Below are positions 54,363-62,474 of a DNA stretch of 64,000 nt, piece by piece. How positions within the stretch are numbered: the first letter of the stretch is position 1; each line of letters begins with the position of its first letter. The stretch comes from an uncultured Pelagibacteraceae bacterium (lineage in GTDB: Bacteria; Pseudomonadota; Alphaproteobacteria; Pelagibacterales; Pelagibacteraceae), in the NCBI GenBank assembly GCA_902613915.1, contig CACMJB010000001.1, forward strand, positions 116,055 to 180,054, written 5' to 3'. The notes below the pieces were generated by a model. It was given only the letters and a program-made list of their open reading frames with translations, did not search any database and was not told the DNA's origin. Made by a program: the position numbers and the translations under genes.

Positions 54363-54947
54363 CTACAATTGTTGTGCAGTTTTTCTTACTTTTTCCATAT
54401 GTTTTTCAAAAATTTCTTTAGGCATATCAGGTAAGACTTCATAGAAACGAAGATATTTTACCTTCATTCCACATAAGCCGCTAAAGACCATCTTTTTAAT
54501 TCTTCTTGGAATTTGTTGAATAATTGCTGAGACAAAAAAACTAGGGCCACCATAGGTCATACTTATGATAGCAGTTTTGCCCTTCAGCATGTTTGGCACT
54601 GGAAAACCGTAGTTTCGAAAAACTTTCTTATATTTAAATGCCCATGGTGGAGTAAAAACATTTGCAATAAAATTTTCTGTAGCAGAATTCATTATGTAGT
54701 TATGGCAAGGACTCATTACCATCATAGTATCAGCTTGCTCTAATCTTTTTCGATAATCTAAAATTTGTTCATCAGGCCCGCCACCGTCCCAGAATTTAAT
54801 TTGTTTTTCGTCATAGACATTTACTAAATCAATTTCATGTCCCTTTTTTTTAGCCTCTTCTATGAAGGTATCTCTTATTGCTGCATTAAAACTTGAACCA
54901 GATTTATATCTATTATGACCAAAAATAATGAATATTTTTTTTGACAT
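54363..54947 (-). CDS. Flavodoxin-fold NAD(P)H oxidoreductase
   Basis: 194 aa. N-terminal IFIIFGHNRYKSGSSFNAAI resembles the FMN/FAD phosphate loop of the NQO1/MdaB/KefF family, followed by TMMVMSPCHNYIMNSATENFIANVF and MLKGKTAIISMTYGGPS in the flavin-binding positions. It probably reduces quinones or other electrophiles using NAD(P)H. Its ATG overlaps the stop of a preceding 52-aa membrane protein gene as TAATG. The terminal region shows KVKYLRFYEVLPDM. Confidence 0.85.
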   Translation of the reverse strand: MSKKIFIIFGHNRYKSGSSFNAAIRDTFIEEAKKKGHEIDLVNVYDEKQIKFWDGGGPDEQILDYRKRLEQADTMMVMSPCHNYIMNSATENFIANVFTPPWAFKYKKVFRNYGFPVPNMLKGKTAIISMTYGGPSFFVSAIIQQIPRRIKKMVFSGLCGMKVKYLRFYEVLPDMPKEIFEKHMEKVRKTAQQL

Positions 54948-55105
54948 TAGTCACTGTCTATATCTTTTTCCTTTTCTTTCCAGAAAAAAATACCACTACC
55001 AATACCAATTGCTATCGCTGAAACTATCCAGGCATATTCCTGTTCGCTGTAAAGCACCAAACCACCAAATACAATAAGGATTATTCCAAGCGTTTTATTA
55101 TTCAT
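54947..55105 (-). CDS. Small two-helix membrane protein of 52 aa
   Basis: The frame starts MNNKTLGIILIVFGGLVLYS and has a second hydrophobic stretch WIVSAIAIGIGSGIFFW before a charged tail KEKEKDIDSD. The short turn EQEY between the two helices predicts a membrane hairpin. The stop overlaps the oxidoreductase start as TAATG, so it is coupled to it. No family is recognised. Helical hairpins of this size often act as membrane regulators or quinone-linked partners; that is inference. Confidence 0.65.
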   Translation of the reverse strand: MNNKTLGIILIVFGGLVLYSEQEYAWIVSAIAIGIGSGIFFWKEKEKDIDSD

Positions 55106-55132
55106 TGACATTTAATACGCTTATATTAAAGT
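55105..55132 (+). promoter_or_regulatory. Candidate sigma-70 promoter
   Basis: A perfect TTGACA at 55105-55110, a 16-base spacer, then TAAAGT at 55127-55132 (four of six matches). It would start transcription near 55139, ahead of the structured leader at 55165-55196 and the small gene that follows. An alternative -10 (TATATT, 55122-55127) is too close to the -35. Confidence 0.45.
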
Positions 55133-55164
55133 TTGAATGTCCATAAGTCATGGAAAAAAAGACT

Positions 55165-55196
55165 CGGCATTCGCATGCCGGACTCCATAGGGGAGT
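55165..55196 (+). ncRNA. Candidate structured leader RNA
   Basis: Two tight hairpins follow one another: CGGCAT (55165-55170), TCGC loop, ATGCCG (55175-55180); then ACTCC (55182-55186), loop, GGAGT (55192-55196). The block is clearly richer in G+C than the surroundings. It lies between a candidate promoter and a gene with a strong ribosome-binding site. It may regulate that gene in cis, but the same bases are also open in frame with it, so it could instead be coding. Confidence 0.4.
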
Positions 55197-55224
55197 TGCA
55201 AAGCGGTTGAAGAAAGGAGATGTG

Positions 55225-55416
55225 ATGGATAGATTTTCACGTTTGCTTGGTAAGTTCAGCCGAGAAAAGTCAGAGGCTAAACTAGCAAGCACACTTAATA
55301 AAAAAGCTGAAGCTCCAGAAGCAAATGCTAATGGGACCTCAGGTTATTTGATTAAGGAAGGTCCAAATGCAGGGAAAATTCTCAAGCATTTAAAAACTGA
55401 CCGATCAAAACTTTAA
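55225..55416 (+). CDS. Small protein of 63 aa after a structured leader
   Basis: The ATG at 55225 (MDRFSRLLGKFSREKSE) is chosen because AAGGAG lies 5 bases upstream; the frame is also open from an ATG at 55150, which would add 25 residues (MEKKTRHSHAGLHRG onward) but has no ribosome-binding site. The protein has a basic amphipathic N-terminus, an Ala/Asn-rich linker and a C-terminal GYLIKEGPNAGKILKHLKTDR. No family is recognised. The base composition is less AT-rich than its neighbours. A strong hairpin terminator follows, so it is a single-gene unit. Confidence 0.65.
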   Translation: MDRFSRLLGKFSREKSEAKLASTLNKKAEAPEANANGTSGYLIKEGPNAGKILKHLKTDRSKL

Positions 55417-55427
55417 CTAATCTTATG

Positions 55428-55451
55428 GAGTGGGGTTTCATTACCCCACTC
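55428..55451 (+). terminator. Terminator after the 63-aa gene
   Basis: GAGTGGGG (55428-55435), an 8-base loop, and CCCCACTC (55444-55451): a perfect 8-bp GC-rich stem. Only a broken T run (AAGTCTTTAATA) follows. It ends the small unit 20 bases before rlmN. Confidence 0.8.
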
Positions 55452-55471
55452 AAGTCTTTAATATCTCACAA

Positions 55472-56563
55472 ATGGATAAACAAAATTTCTACGATCTTAA
55501 TTTTGATCAATTAAAAAATTTCCTAATTGAAAAAGCAGAAGTAGATGAGAAAAAAGCTAAGATGCGTGCACAGCAAATGTTCAATGCTGTTTATAAAAAA
55601 AATATTAAAAACTTTGATGAACTTACAACTTTTGGTCTTGAGCTTAGAGATAAGATTAAAAATTTAATATCTTTAGAAAAACCTAAAATTATTGATGTTC
55701 AAAAATCAAAAGATGGAACAATTAAATTTCTTTTAGAACTTAAAGATAAAAGAAATGTAGAGACAGTTCTTATTCCAGATAAAACTCTAACTCGCTATAC
55801 AATATGTCTATCCGTTTCTGTTGGCTGTTATTTATCATGCGAATTTTGTGCAACAGCACAAATTTCAAAAAGCCTAGTAAGAAATTTAAGTCCAGGTGAA
55901 ATTATCTCTCAAATTATTTTATGCAAGGATTACATAGATGACTGGTCCACTCAAAAGAAAATAACTAACCAAGTATTAATGGGAGAAGGAAGTCCATTTT
56001 TAAATTTAGACAACGTAAAAGTTGCAATTGACAACTCAAAAAATAAAGACGGTTTAGAATATGGAAGAACAAGAATTACAGTTAGCACAGTTGGAGTTGG
56101 AATTAAAAAAGATGAAATGGATGCTATTGAATGGGCTGCTAAAGAATTAGATGTATACTTAGCTTGGAGCCTTCATAGCTCAATACCAAAACACAGATCA
56201 GAGATCATGCCTATCAATGAGAAGTATTCAATCGACTCTCTTATTCCACAATTAAAAAAATATTATGATCAAACTAAACTTCCAATTTTTATTGAGTGGA
56301 TTTGCTTAGAAGAAAACATGACCGATGAGCATGCAAAAGAATTGATTAAGATTATGAAAAAAGTTCCCTCAAAACTAAATTTAATTGAATTTAATCCTTT
56401 ATCTAACAAAGATTTTAAACCTGCCTCTCAAGAAAATATAGATAAGTTTTCTAAAACTATTCAGGATAACGGTTTCTTATCTTTGTTTAGGAGAAGCAGA
56501 GGAAGGGACATTAATGCATCTTGCGGTTCTCTAGCAAATAAGAAAGCTGCAGCAAATGGATAA
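55472..56563 (+). CDS. rlmN: 23S rRNA/tRNA adenine-C2 methyltransferase RlmN
   Basis: 363 aa from the ATG at 55472 (MDKQNFYDLN); the in-frame sequence before it overlaps the terminator. The radical SAM cluster motif is CYLSCEFC (about residue 122). RlmN features are AQQMFNAVY, LIPDKTLTRYTICLSVSVGC, LMGEGSPFLN, ITVSTVGVG, AWSLHSSIP and a C-terminal RDINASCGSLA with the methyl-carrying Cys. It methylates C2 of A2503 in 23S rRNA and A37 in some tRNAs. It overlaps the next gene by 8 bases. Confidence 0.94.
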   Translation: MDKQNFYDLNFDQLKNFLIEKAEVDEKKAKMRAQQMFNAVYKKNIKNFDELTTFGLELRDKIKNLISLEKPKIIDVQKSKDGTIKFLLELKDKRNVETVLIPDKTLTRYTICLSVSVGCYLSCEFCATAQISKSLVRNLSPGEIISQIILCKDYIDDWSTQKKITNQVLMGEGSPFLNLDNVKVAIDNSKNKDGLEYGRTRITVSTVGVGIKKDEMDAIEWAAKELDVYLAWSLHSSIPKHRSEIMPINEKYSIDSLIPQLKKYYDQTKLPIFIEWICLEENMTDEHAKELIKIMKKVPSKLNLIEFNPLSNKDFKPASQENIDKFSKTIQDNGFLSLFRRSRGRDINASCGSLANKKAAANG

Positions 56564-57503
56564 AGCTTTTATTTTTCTTGGTGCAACGGTAGCAGATGCA
56601 GCAGCAAGACCTTTACATTGGATATATGATCCTAAGAAATTAAAAAATTATATAAAAAACAAAAAAGAAATCACTTTTTTAAAACAAAATAAAAGTCCTT
56701 TTTATTCAGTCAAAACAGGAAACGTTTCTGGTTACAATGATGTAGGCCAGGTTATGTTTAAGACTTTAGCAACAACTAAAAAGAAATCTGAAATTTTAAA
56801 AAACTTTAAAACAAATATTATCAAAAATTTTGGTCCGGGCTCTGCTTATTGGAGGAACCTTAAACTTAGAAAAAAATATAAAAAGATTAAGTGGAAAAAA
56901 CCTATGAATGGTCCTTGGATCCATCAAAACATATTGGAAACAATAAAAAATATTAAAGCAAAGAAAAGCATCACTGGTGGGACAAAAGTCAACGAGTCTG
57001 ATGGTTACTGCGCTGCACTTCCTTATTATCTTTATAATAACAATGAAAAAGATTTAAAAAAAGTAATTAAAAGCGTAGCTAACTCTAAAATTAATGAAAC
57101 GTACGCTATGGCTAAATTAAAGATTATAGATTTAGCTGCCAATGGTGAGAAAAACCCCATTCGAACATTTGTTAAGAAATATAAAAAAAATAAATATTTC
57201 AAGGATGTAATTACTAATATTAAAAAAGTATTAAGACATAAAAGACAAAATCACATTAGTGTTGTTAAAAAATTTGGAAAAGCCTGCAGTTATCCTGGAA
57301 CCTTTATTGGTTCTGTTCATGCAATTATTACTTCTAAAAAATATAAAGACGCAGTGCATAAAACTATTAAAGCAGGTGGTTGCAACTGTTCCAGAGCTAA
57401 TTTTGTTGGGGCTTATTTCGCGGCATTAAAAGGTTATGAAAACATTCCGACGGCATGGATAACAAAAACTCTTCCAGCTAAAAATATTTTAAAATATATT
57501 TAA
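56556..57503 (+). CDS. ADP-ribosylglycohydrolase (DraG/J1-crystallin) family protein
   Basis: 315 aa. The N-terminus FLGATVADAAARPLHWIYD resembles the start of DraG and J1-crystallin proteins. The C-terminal motif reads AGGCNCSRANFVGAYFAALKG followed by NIPTAWI (positions about 272-302), in place of the GGDTDS metal site of active DraG enzymes. The metal-binding acidic residues are therefore largely missing, so it may not be an ADP-ribosylhydrolase. The Asn-Cys-Ser-Arg form is found in crystallin-like relatives. The gene overlaps rlmN by 8 bases and is very rich in Lys and Asn. Confidence 0.78.
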   Translation: MDKAFIFLGATVADAAARPLHWIYDPKKLKNYIKNKKEITFLKQNKSPFYSVKTGNVSGYNDVGQVMFKTLATTKKKSEILKNFKTNIIKNFGPGSAYWRNLKLRKKYKKIKWKKPMNGPWIHQNILETIKNIKAKKSITGGTKVNESDGYCAALPYYLYNNNEKDLKKVIKSVANSKINETYAMAKLKIIDLAANGEKNPIRTFVKKYKKNKYFKDVITNIKKVLRHKRQNHISVVKKFGKACSYPGTFIGSVHAIITSKKYKDAVHKTIKAGGCNCSRANFVGAYFAALKGYENIPTAWITKTLPAKNILKYI

Positions 57504-57522
57504 CTATGTAGTATATTAAAGA

Positions 57523-58551
57523 ATGGATTCGATACTCACATTATTAATTATTGGCTTATTAATTGGTAATTTTATAGCAGTAATATCATTGCTTAAAAGA
57601 AAACAACCCGATCAAGTTGACAATAGCCAGATTTTAAAAGACGAGGTAAGTTCTTTAAAAAATTCATTCAGTCAGTCTTTTGGTTCAATGAGCAAAGAAA
57701 TTGCAAAAGATATGACAGGCGCTTTAACGAAAGTAGATGAAAAAGTTAGTGTGTTTAATCGTCAAGTAAGTGAACTTAATAAAAGTCAGGATAATTTTAG
57801 TAAGATTCTAAGCGGTGTAAAAACTTATGGAACATTAGCAGAATTTGGTTTGGGCGCTCTTTTAAAAGATTTGTTGCCTGCATCACAATATATAGCCAAT
57901 GTTAAAATGAAAGAAGATACCTCTGAAACAGTTGAATTTGCAATTAAGCTTCATGATGTACTGCTTCCTATTGATAGCCATTGGCCTGTAGAAAAGTATA
58001 AATCTATTGATGATGCTTACAATGCAAATGATAAAGAAGCTCAAGCAGAGGCTAGAAAAGATTTAGCAGCAGCGTTTAGATTAAAAGCAAAGGCGGTAAA
58101 CACAAAATATATAGCTCCGCCAAAAAGTACAGATTTTGCTATAGTATATGTTCCTACAGAAGGATTGTTTGCTGAATTATCAAGTTATAGAGATCCAAAA
58201 ACAAAAGAATTACTTCTTCAAGAATTAAGAACCAAATACAAGGTAACAATTTCAGGGCCAAACACACTTTCAGCTTTGTTGCAATCTTATCATTTAGGTT
58301 TTCAAACTTTGAAAGTACAACAACATGCTACACAAATTTATAGTGATTTAAGAAATATTAGCTCTAGATTTGATAAACATTTTGATGGAATAAAGGACTT
58401 AAGAAAAAAACTTGAACAAGCAATGACGGCGACTGATAGTTTTGGTAGAGACGCGAGATCAATAATGAATACACTTTCTAATATTAAAGACCCCCAACAG
58501 GTAAAAGAAACATTAGAGGAAAATTCACAAAAGATAAAAGTTCTTAAATAG
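57523..58551 (+). CDS. rmuC: DNA recombination protein RmuC family
   Basis: 342 aa. An N-terminal membrane helix (residues about 3-22), a coiled coil to about 95, then the RmuC nuclease-like domain: GTLAEFGLGALLKDLL, LLPIDSHWPVEKYKS, TKYIAPPKSTDFAIVYVPTEGLFAEL and TISGPNTLSALLQSYHLGFQ. The domain has a restriction-endonuclease-like fold, with DSHWPVEKY as part of the active site. In Escherichia coli it limits inversion at short inverted repeats. It is followed after 7 bases by sbcB, another DNA repair nuclease. Confidence 0.92.
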   Translation: MDSILTLLIIGLLIGNFIAVISLLKRKQPDQVDNSQILKDEVSSLKNSFSQSFGSMSKEIAKDMTGALTKVDEKVSVFNRQVSELNKSQDNFSKILSGVKTYGTLAEFGLGALLKDLLPASQYIANVKMKEDTSETVEFAIKLHDVLLPIDSHWPVEKYKSIDDAYNANDKEAQAEARKDLAAAFRLKAKAVNTKYIAPPKSTDFAIVYVPTEGLFAELSSYRDPKTKELLLQELRTKYKVTISGPNTLSALLQSYHLGFQTLKVQQHATQIYSDLRNISSRFDKHFDGIKDLRKKLEQAMTATDSFGRDARSIMNTLSNIKDPQQVKETLEENSQKIKVLK

Positions 58552-58558
58552 ATTTAAT

Positions 58559-59980
58559 ATGTCTAATTTTGTCTTTTATGATTTTGAGACTAGTTCATCT
58601 AATAAATATTGGGGACAAATAATTCAAATTGGAGCTGTTCTAACTAATGATAACCTTGATGAATTAGATAGGTTTGATGCAAGATGCAGACTAAGTCCAG
58701 GGGTTATTCCTGAAGCAATGGCTCTTATTGTAAATAAGTCTACACCCAAAATGTTAAAAAACTCTAACTTATCTCATTATGAAATGATTAGACAATTTGT
58801 TGAAACATTAAAAAGATGGGGTAAAGCAACTTACATAGGATTCAATAGCATTGAATTTGACGAAGAATTTTTAAGATGTACTTTGTTTCAAACTTTGGAA
58901 TACCCCTACATAACAAGCACTAACGGTAATACTAGAGGAGATGTTTTAGGTTTAGCTAGAGCAGCAAATTTATATTATCCAAACACTTTAAAAAATTCTG
59001 TAAATGAAAAAGGTAACGACGTTTACAAGTTAGATCAAATGGCACCTCTTAATGGCATTGAGCATGGCGATGCTCACAGCGCAATAGGAGATGTAATGGC
59101 AACCGTTGGTATTGCTAAAATAATTTCTAAAAAGGCTCCTAATGTTTGGAAAGCTAGTATGTTAACTATGGATAAAACACAATCACTAGAAATAATAAAA
59201 AAAGAACTTTTCTTTTGTACTAATGAATACTTCTACGGAAGAAGTAGGCCTTATGTGCAAACTTTTGTTTGCCAACATCCACAATATCAGTGGCCTTTAT
59301 GTTTTGATTTAAGACATGACCCTACGCCTTATTTAATTATGCCTTTAAAAGAATTAGAGGCTGCTTTGAAAAAACAACCAAAATTTATAAGAACCGTAAG
59401 ACATAATAAACACCCAGTAATAATGAATCCTTCTTATTGTGACAAATTTGATGAATATAAAATCATTGGATTAACTAAGCTTAAAGAAAGAGCTGAAATG
59501 GTGAGAAACAAAAAAGATTTTGCCGAAAAAATACAGTCCATAAAACGCTCAGAGGTAGAAGAAAAAGAACAAAGCAAGTCTCAAGAAGATCTTTACAATG
59601 AAGAAAGCATTTATGCCAAATTTACTTCTACTGAAGATAATAAAATAATGCCCGAATTTCATTCAGCTGAATGGGGTAAAAAACTGAGTGTTATTTCTAA
59701 ATTTAAAGATGAGCGTCTCCAGTATTTTGGTAAAAAACTCTTGTATATGGAAAAACCAGAAGTACTCAGTAAAAATGATTACAATTTAATTCATAAAGAC
59801 ATTGCCAAAAAATTGTTAAGCACAAACAACGAAAAATGGAACACTATCCCTAGAACTTATTCAGAAATAGATACATTAAGAGCAAAATTTGACAAGCAAG
59901 AGGATAAAGAAAAATTAAACATACTTGACGAAATTAACGCATACGTTGAAGAACTAGAAAAACATTATTCATCAGCGTAG
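58559..59980 (+). CDS. sbcB: Exodeoxyribonuclease I
   Basis: 473 aa. DnaQ-like exonuclease: FVFYDFETSSSNKYWGQIIQIG (Asp-Glu of ExoI), YIGFNSIEFDEEFLR (ExoII) and HGDAHSAIGDVMAT (ExoIII, His and Asp); RSRPYVQTFVCQHP and CFDLRHDP mark the SH3-like part of SbcB. It digests single-stranded DNA 3' to 5' and works with mismatch repair and recombination. It forms a pair with rmuC, 7 bases upstream. The length matches Escherichia coli exonuclease I. Confidence 0.94.
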   Translation: MSNFVFYDFETSSSNKYWGQIIQIGAVLTNDNLDELDRFDARCRLSPGVIPEAMALIVNKSTPKMLKNSNLSHYEMIRQFVETLKRWGKATYIGFNSIEFDEEFLRCTLFQTLEYPYITSTNGNTRGDVLGLARAANLYYPNTLKNSVNEKGNDVYKLDQMAPLNGIEHGDAHSAIGDVMATVGIAKIISKKAPNVWKASMLTMDKTQSLEIIKKELFFCTNEYFYGRSRPYVQTFVCQHPQYQWPLCFDLRHDPTPYLIMPLKELEAALKKQPKFIRTVRHNKHPVIMNPSYCDKFDEYKIIGLTKLKERAEMVRNKKDFAEKIQSIKRSEVEEKEQSKSQEDLYNEESIYAKFTSTEDNKIMPEFHSAEWGKKLSVISKFKDERLQYFGKKLLYMEKPEVLSKNDYNLIHKDIAKKLLSTNNEKWNTIPRTYSEIDTLRAKFDKQEDKEKLNILDEINAYVEELEKHYSSA

Positions 59981-60014
59981 TTGACAATAAACTAAAAATA
60001 CTTATTTAGAGTGT

Positions 60015-60332
60015 ATGGCATTCAAAGATTCTACAGACGAAAAATTTCAAGAACAAATAAACGGAAGTAAATTAAATCTTGTTCAGTTCAGCGCATCTTG
60101 GTGCGGACCATGCCAGCAACTAAAACCCATCATAGAAAAGATATCTAATGAAATGTCAGATAGGATTGACTGTTATTATCATGATATTGAAAGCCAGCCT
60201 AATGAACCCACGAAGTATTCAGTTAGAGGTGTACCTACAGTGCTTTTATTTAAAGGAGGAAAACTTGTGGGAACTAAAGTTGGAGCGACTAGCGAAAAAG
60301 ATATGCTAGAGTTTATTCAGCCTCATATCTAA
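60015..60332 (+). CDS. trxA: Thioredoxin
   Basis: 105 aa. Active site SWCGPCQQLKP at about residue 28 and cis-Pro loop VRGVPTVLLFKGGKLVGTKVGA. The fold is complete with the normal length, so it is a classical small thioredoxin. It supplies reducing power to MsrA and ribonucleotide reductase among others. The 3' end overlaps convergent folC by four bases. A second thioredoxin elsewhere cannot be excluded, so trxA is the likely but not certain symbol. Confidence 0.9.
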   Translation: MAFKDSTDEKFQEQINGSKLNLVQFSASWCGPCQQLKPIIEKISNEMSDRIDCYYHDIESQPNEPTKYSVRGVPTVLLFKGGKLVGTKVGATSEKDMLEFIQPHI

Positions 60333-61597
60333 TTTTTATTTAAAATATTTCCAACATTATAAAGAGAACCTAAACAGATAATTAGCTTTTTATCTCGAGA
60401 GGATATTTTTTTGACAGCATCATCTAAGTTTTTCGCTGCTTCTACATCAAAAAAATTTTTTTGAGCTATAGATTTTAAATCCTTAGCAGACACACAGTTT
60501 TTTTCATTTTCAATAGGTGTTGTTATTATTTTTTTAAAAATTCCTTTAAATTGTTTGATGAATAAGTCAGGTTCTTTATTTTTCATCATTGTCCAAATGG
60601 CATATTTAGGCTTTTTAATATCTTTTAAATAAGAGGCTAAGTTTTTGGCATCAGCTTCGGCATGCGCTCCATCAATCATAATTTGTTCATTTTTATAAAG
60701 CTTATTTTTTATTTTTCCTTCTTTTAAATATTGAAACCTTCCCTCGAATGAGATTTTTGGAATAGTTTTTTCAATAACTTTTTTATCAATTTTAAGATCT
60801 AAAGCTATTTTTACAGCATGACAAAGATTTTCTAATAAACCTTTTGAGTGTACGTTTTGATTTTTAAGCCTAATGATATTTTTTTCATCTTGGTAAAAAT
60901 TTTTATTAATATTGTTTATTAATTTCCAAGTGTTTGGGTAATGTATCTTACTTTTATTCTTTTTAAGATTTTTTTTAATTTTACCTAAAACGTAAGGTGT
61001 TTGTTTACCCACATAAATATTAGCAAAATTACTTAGAAATCCAACTTTTTGATATATTACTTCATCAAGTGTTTTTTTATTTTTATCTAAAAAATTTAAA
61101 TGTTGCTTATTAATATTCACTACTACTTGAGCTATTGGAAAGTCAAAAACATTAGTCGAGTCTTTTGCGAATAAAGCTCCAGCTTCAATTAAATGATAGT
61201 CAGTATTTTGTTTTGAAGCATTTAATATATAAATAACTGTAAGAACCTCAAAGATAGTTAAAGGAACTTTTAGTTTTTCAATTAATCCTATTGACTGTCT
61301 AATTTCTTTATGAGTTAAATATCTATTACCCATCCAAAATCTTTCTTTAATATCTTTAAGAGATGGCGAGATATAAGCTGTACTACTCTGGTTATTTGCT
61401 TCGATAAAACATTTTAGAGAATAAAGAGTAGTAAATTTTCCACTAGATCCTAAAAAATTTATAACATTTTTTAGTTTTCTCTCTGGGTGATTTAATTTTT
61501 TGAGAACTAATTTAATTCTCTTAAGATCAAAATTTATAGTTTTATTAAAGAGCTTATGATTAGCTAGCAGCTTGTAGAGACTTATCGACTGTGACAT
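60329..61597 (-). CDS. folC: Dihydrofolate/folylpolyglutamate synthase
   Basis: 422 aa. Mur-ligase fold: the N-terminal NFLGSSGKFTTLYSL is the P-loop (about residues 47-61; the usual GTNGKGS is modified to GSSGKF), then YISPSLKDIKERF, FEVLTVIYIL and MIDGAHAEADAKNLASYL. It adds glutamate to dihydropteroate and folates. The P-loop change and short length suggest divergence but it remains a full ligase. The ATG at 61597 lies 38 bases inside accD; a later start nearer LFNKTINFDL is possible. Confidence 0.85.
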   Translation of the reverse strand: MSQSISLYKLLANHKLFNKTINFDLKRIKLVLKKLNHPERKLKNVINFLGSSGKFTTLYSLKCFIEANNQSSTAYISPSLKDIKERFWMGNRYLTHKEIRQSIGLIEKLKVPLTIFEVLTVIYILNASKQNTDYHLIEAGALFAKDSTNVFDFPIAQVVVNINKQHLNFLDKNKKTLDEVIYQKVGFLSNFANIYVGKQTPYVLGKIKKNLKKNKSKIHYPNTWKLINNINKNFYQDEKNIIRLKNQNVHSKGLLENLCHAVKIALDLKIDKKVIEKTIPKISFEGRFQYLKEGKIKNKLYKNEQIMIDGAHAEADAKNLASYLKDIKKPKYAIWTMMKNKEPDLFIKQFKGIFKKIITTPIENEKNCVSAKDLKSIAQKNFFDVEAAKNLDDAVKKISSRDKKLIICLGSLYNVGNILNKN

Positions 61598-62474
61598 TAG
61601 AGTCTTGTTTAGCTTGAGCCTCTTGTTTTTTCAATAGAACATTTAACAATGTTCCTATCGTTGTATTTAAATATTTTCTCTCTACCACTAAATCAATACC
61701 GCCGTGATCTTTCACATATTCTGCAGTTTGGAATTCATCTGGCAGCGTTTCCCTAACAGTATCTTGAATTACTCGTCTACCAGCAAAACCAATTGTAGCT
61801 TTTGGTTCTGCAATTAAGATATCACCTAACATTGCCCAAGAAGCGGTTACACCTCCTGTTGTTGGGTCAGTTAAAATTACCATGAAAGGAATATTTTTTT
61901 TCTTCAACTCATTTACAGCAAGAGCGGTTCTAGACATTTGCATTAGCGCAATAGATGACTCCATCATTCTTTGTCCCCCAGAACAACTGAAGAAGATATA
62001 AGGTACTTTATTTTCAATTGCATGTTGTGCACCAGCAATAAATGCTTCGCCTGATGCCGCTCCAAAAGATCCACCAATAAATCTGAAGTCTTGAGAGCCA
62101 ACCACAACATCAATATTTTGTACTTTTCCTTTTGCAATTAAAACAGCATCATCTTGTCCAGTAAGTTTTCTGGCAGATTTTAAACGATCTGTATATTTTT
62201 TTTTATCTTCAAAGTTTAAAGGATCTTCTTTTGGGAGAGGTGTCTCAATTAGTTCAAATTCTTTATTATCAAAAAAGGTTTCAAATCTTTCTTTACATGT
62301 AAGTTTATGGTGAGCTCCGCACTTAGGACAAACCTTTTGATTAGACTCTAAATCTTCTTTATAGATTAAGTTTTTACATCCACATGTAGTCCAGAGATTT
62401 TCTTCAATCTTTGACGATTTCTTCTCAAAAAGAGATTTTATTTTGGGCTTAATAAACTTTGTTATCCAGTTCAT
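61560..62474 (-). CDS. accD: Acetyl-CoA carboxylase carboxyltransferase beta subunit
   Basis: 304 aa. Zinc ribbon at residues about 28-57 (WTTCGCKN, then KVCPKCGAHHK), followed by the crotonase-like domain FRFIGGSFGAASGEAF, FSCSGGQRMMESSIALMQM and LTDPTTGGVTASWAMLGD, the typical oxyanion-hole region. It transfers the carboxyl group from biotin-BCCP to acetyl-CoA, the first step of fatty acid synthesis. The start overlaps the trpA stop by four bases. The order trpB-trpA-accD-folC is common in alphaproteobacteria. Confidence 0.96.
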   Translation of the reverse strand: MNWITKFIKPKIKSLFEKKSSKIEENLWTTCGCKNLIYKEDLESNQKVCPKCGAHHKLTCKERFETFFDNKEFELIETPLPKEDPLNFEDKKKYTDRLKSARKLTGQDDAVLIAKGKVQNIDVVVGSQDFRFIGGSFGAASGEAFIAGAQHAIENKVPYIFFSCSGGQRMMESSIALMQMSRTALAVNELKKKNIPFMVILTDPTTGGVTASWAMLGDILIAEPKATIGFAGRRVIQDTVRETLPDEFQTAEYVKDHGGIDLVVERKYLNTTIGTLLNVLLKKQEAQAKQDSNVTVDKSLQAAS

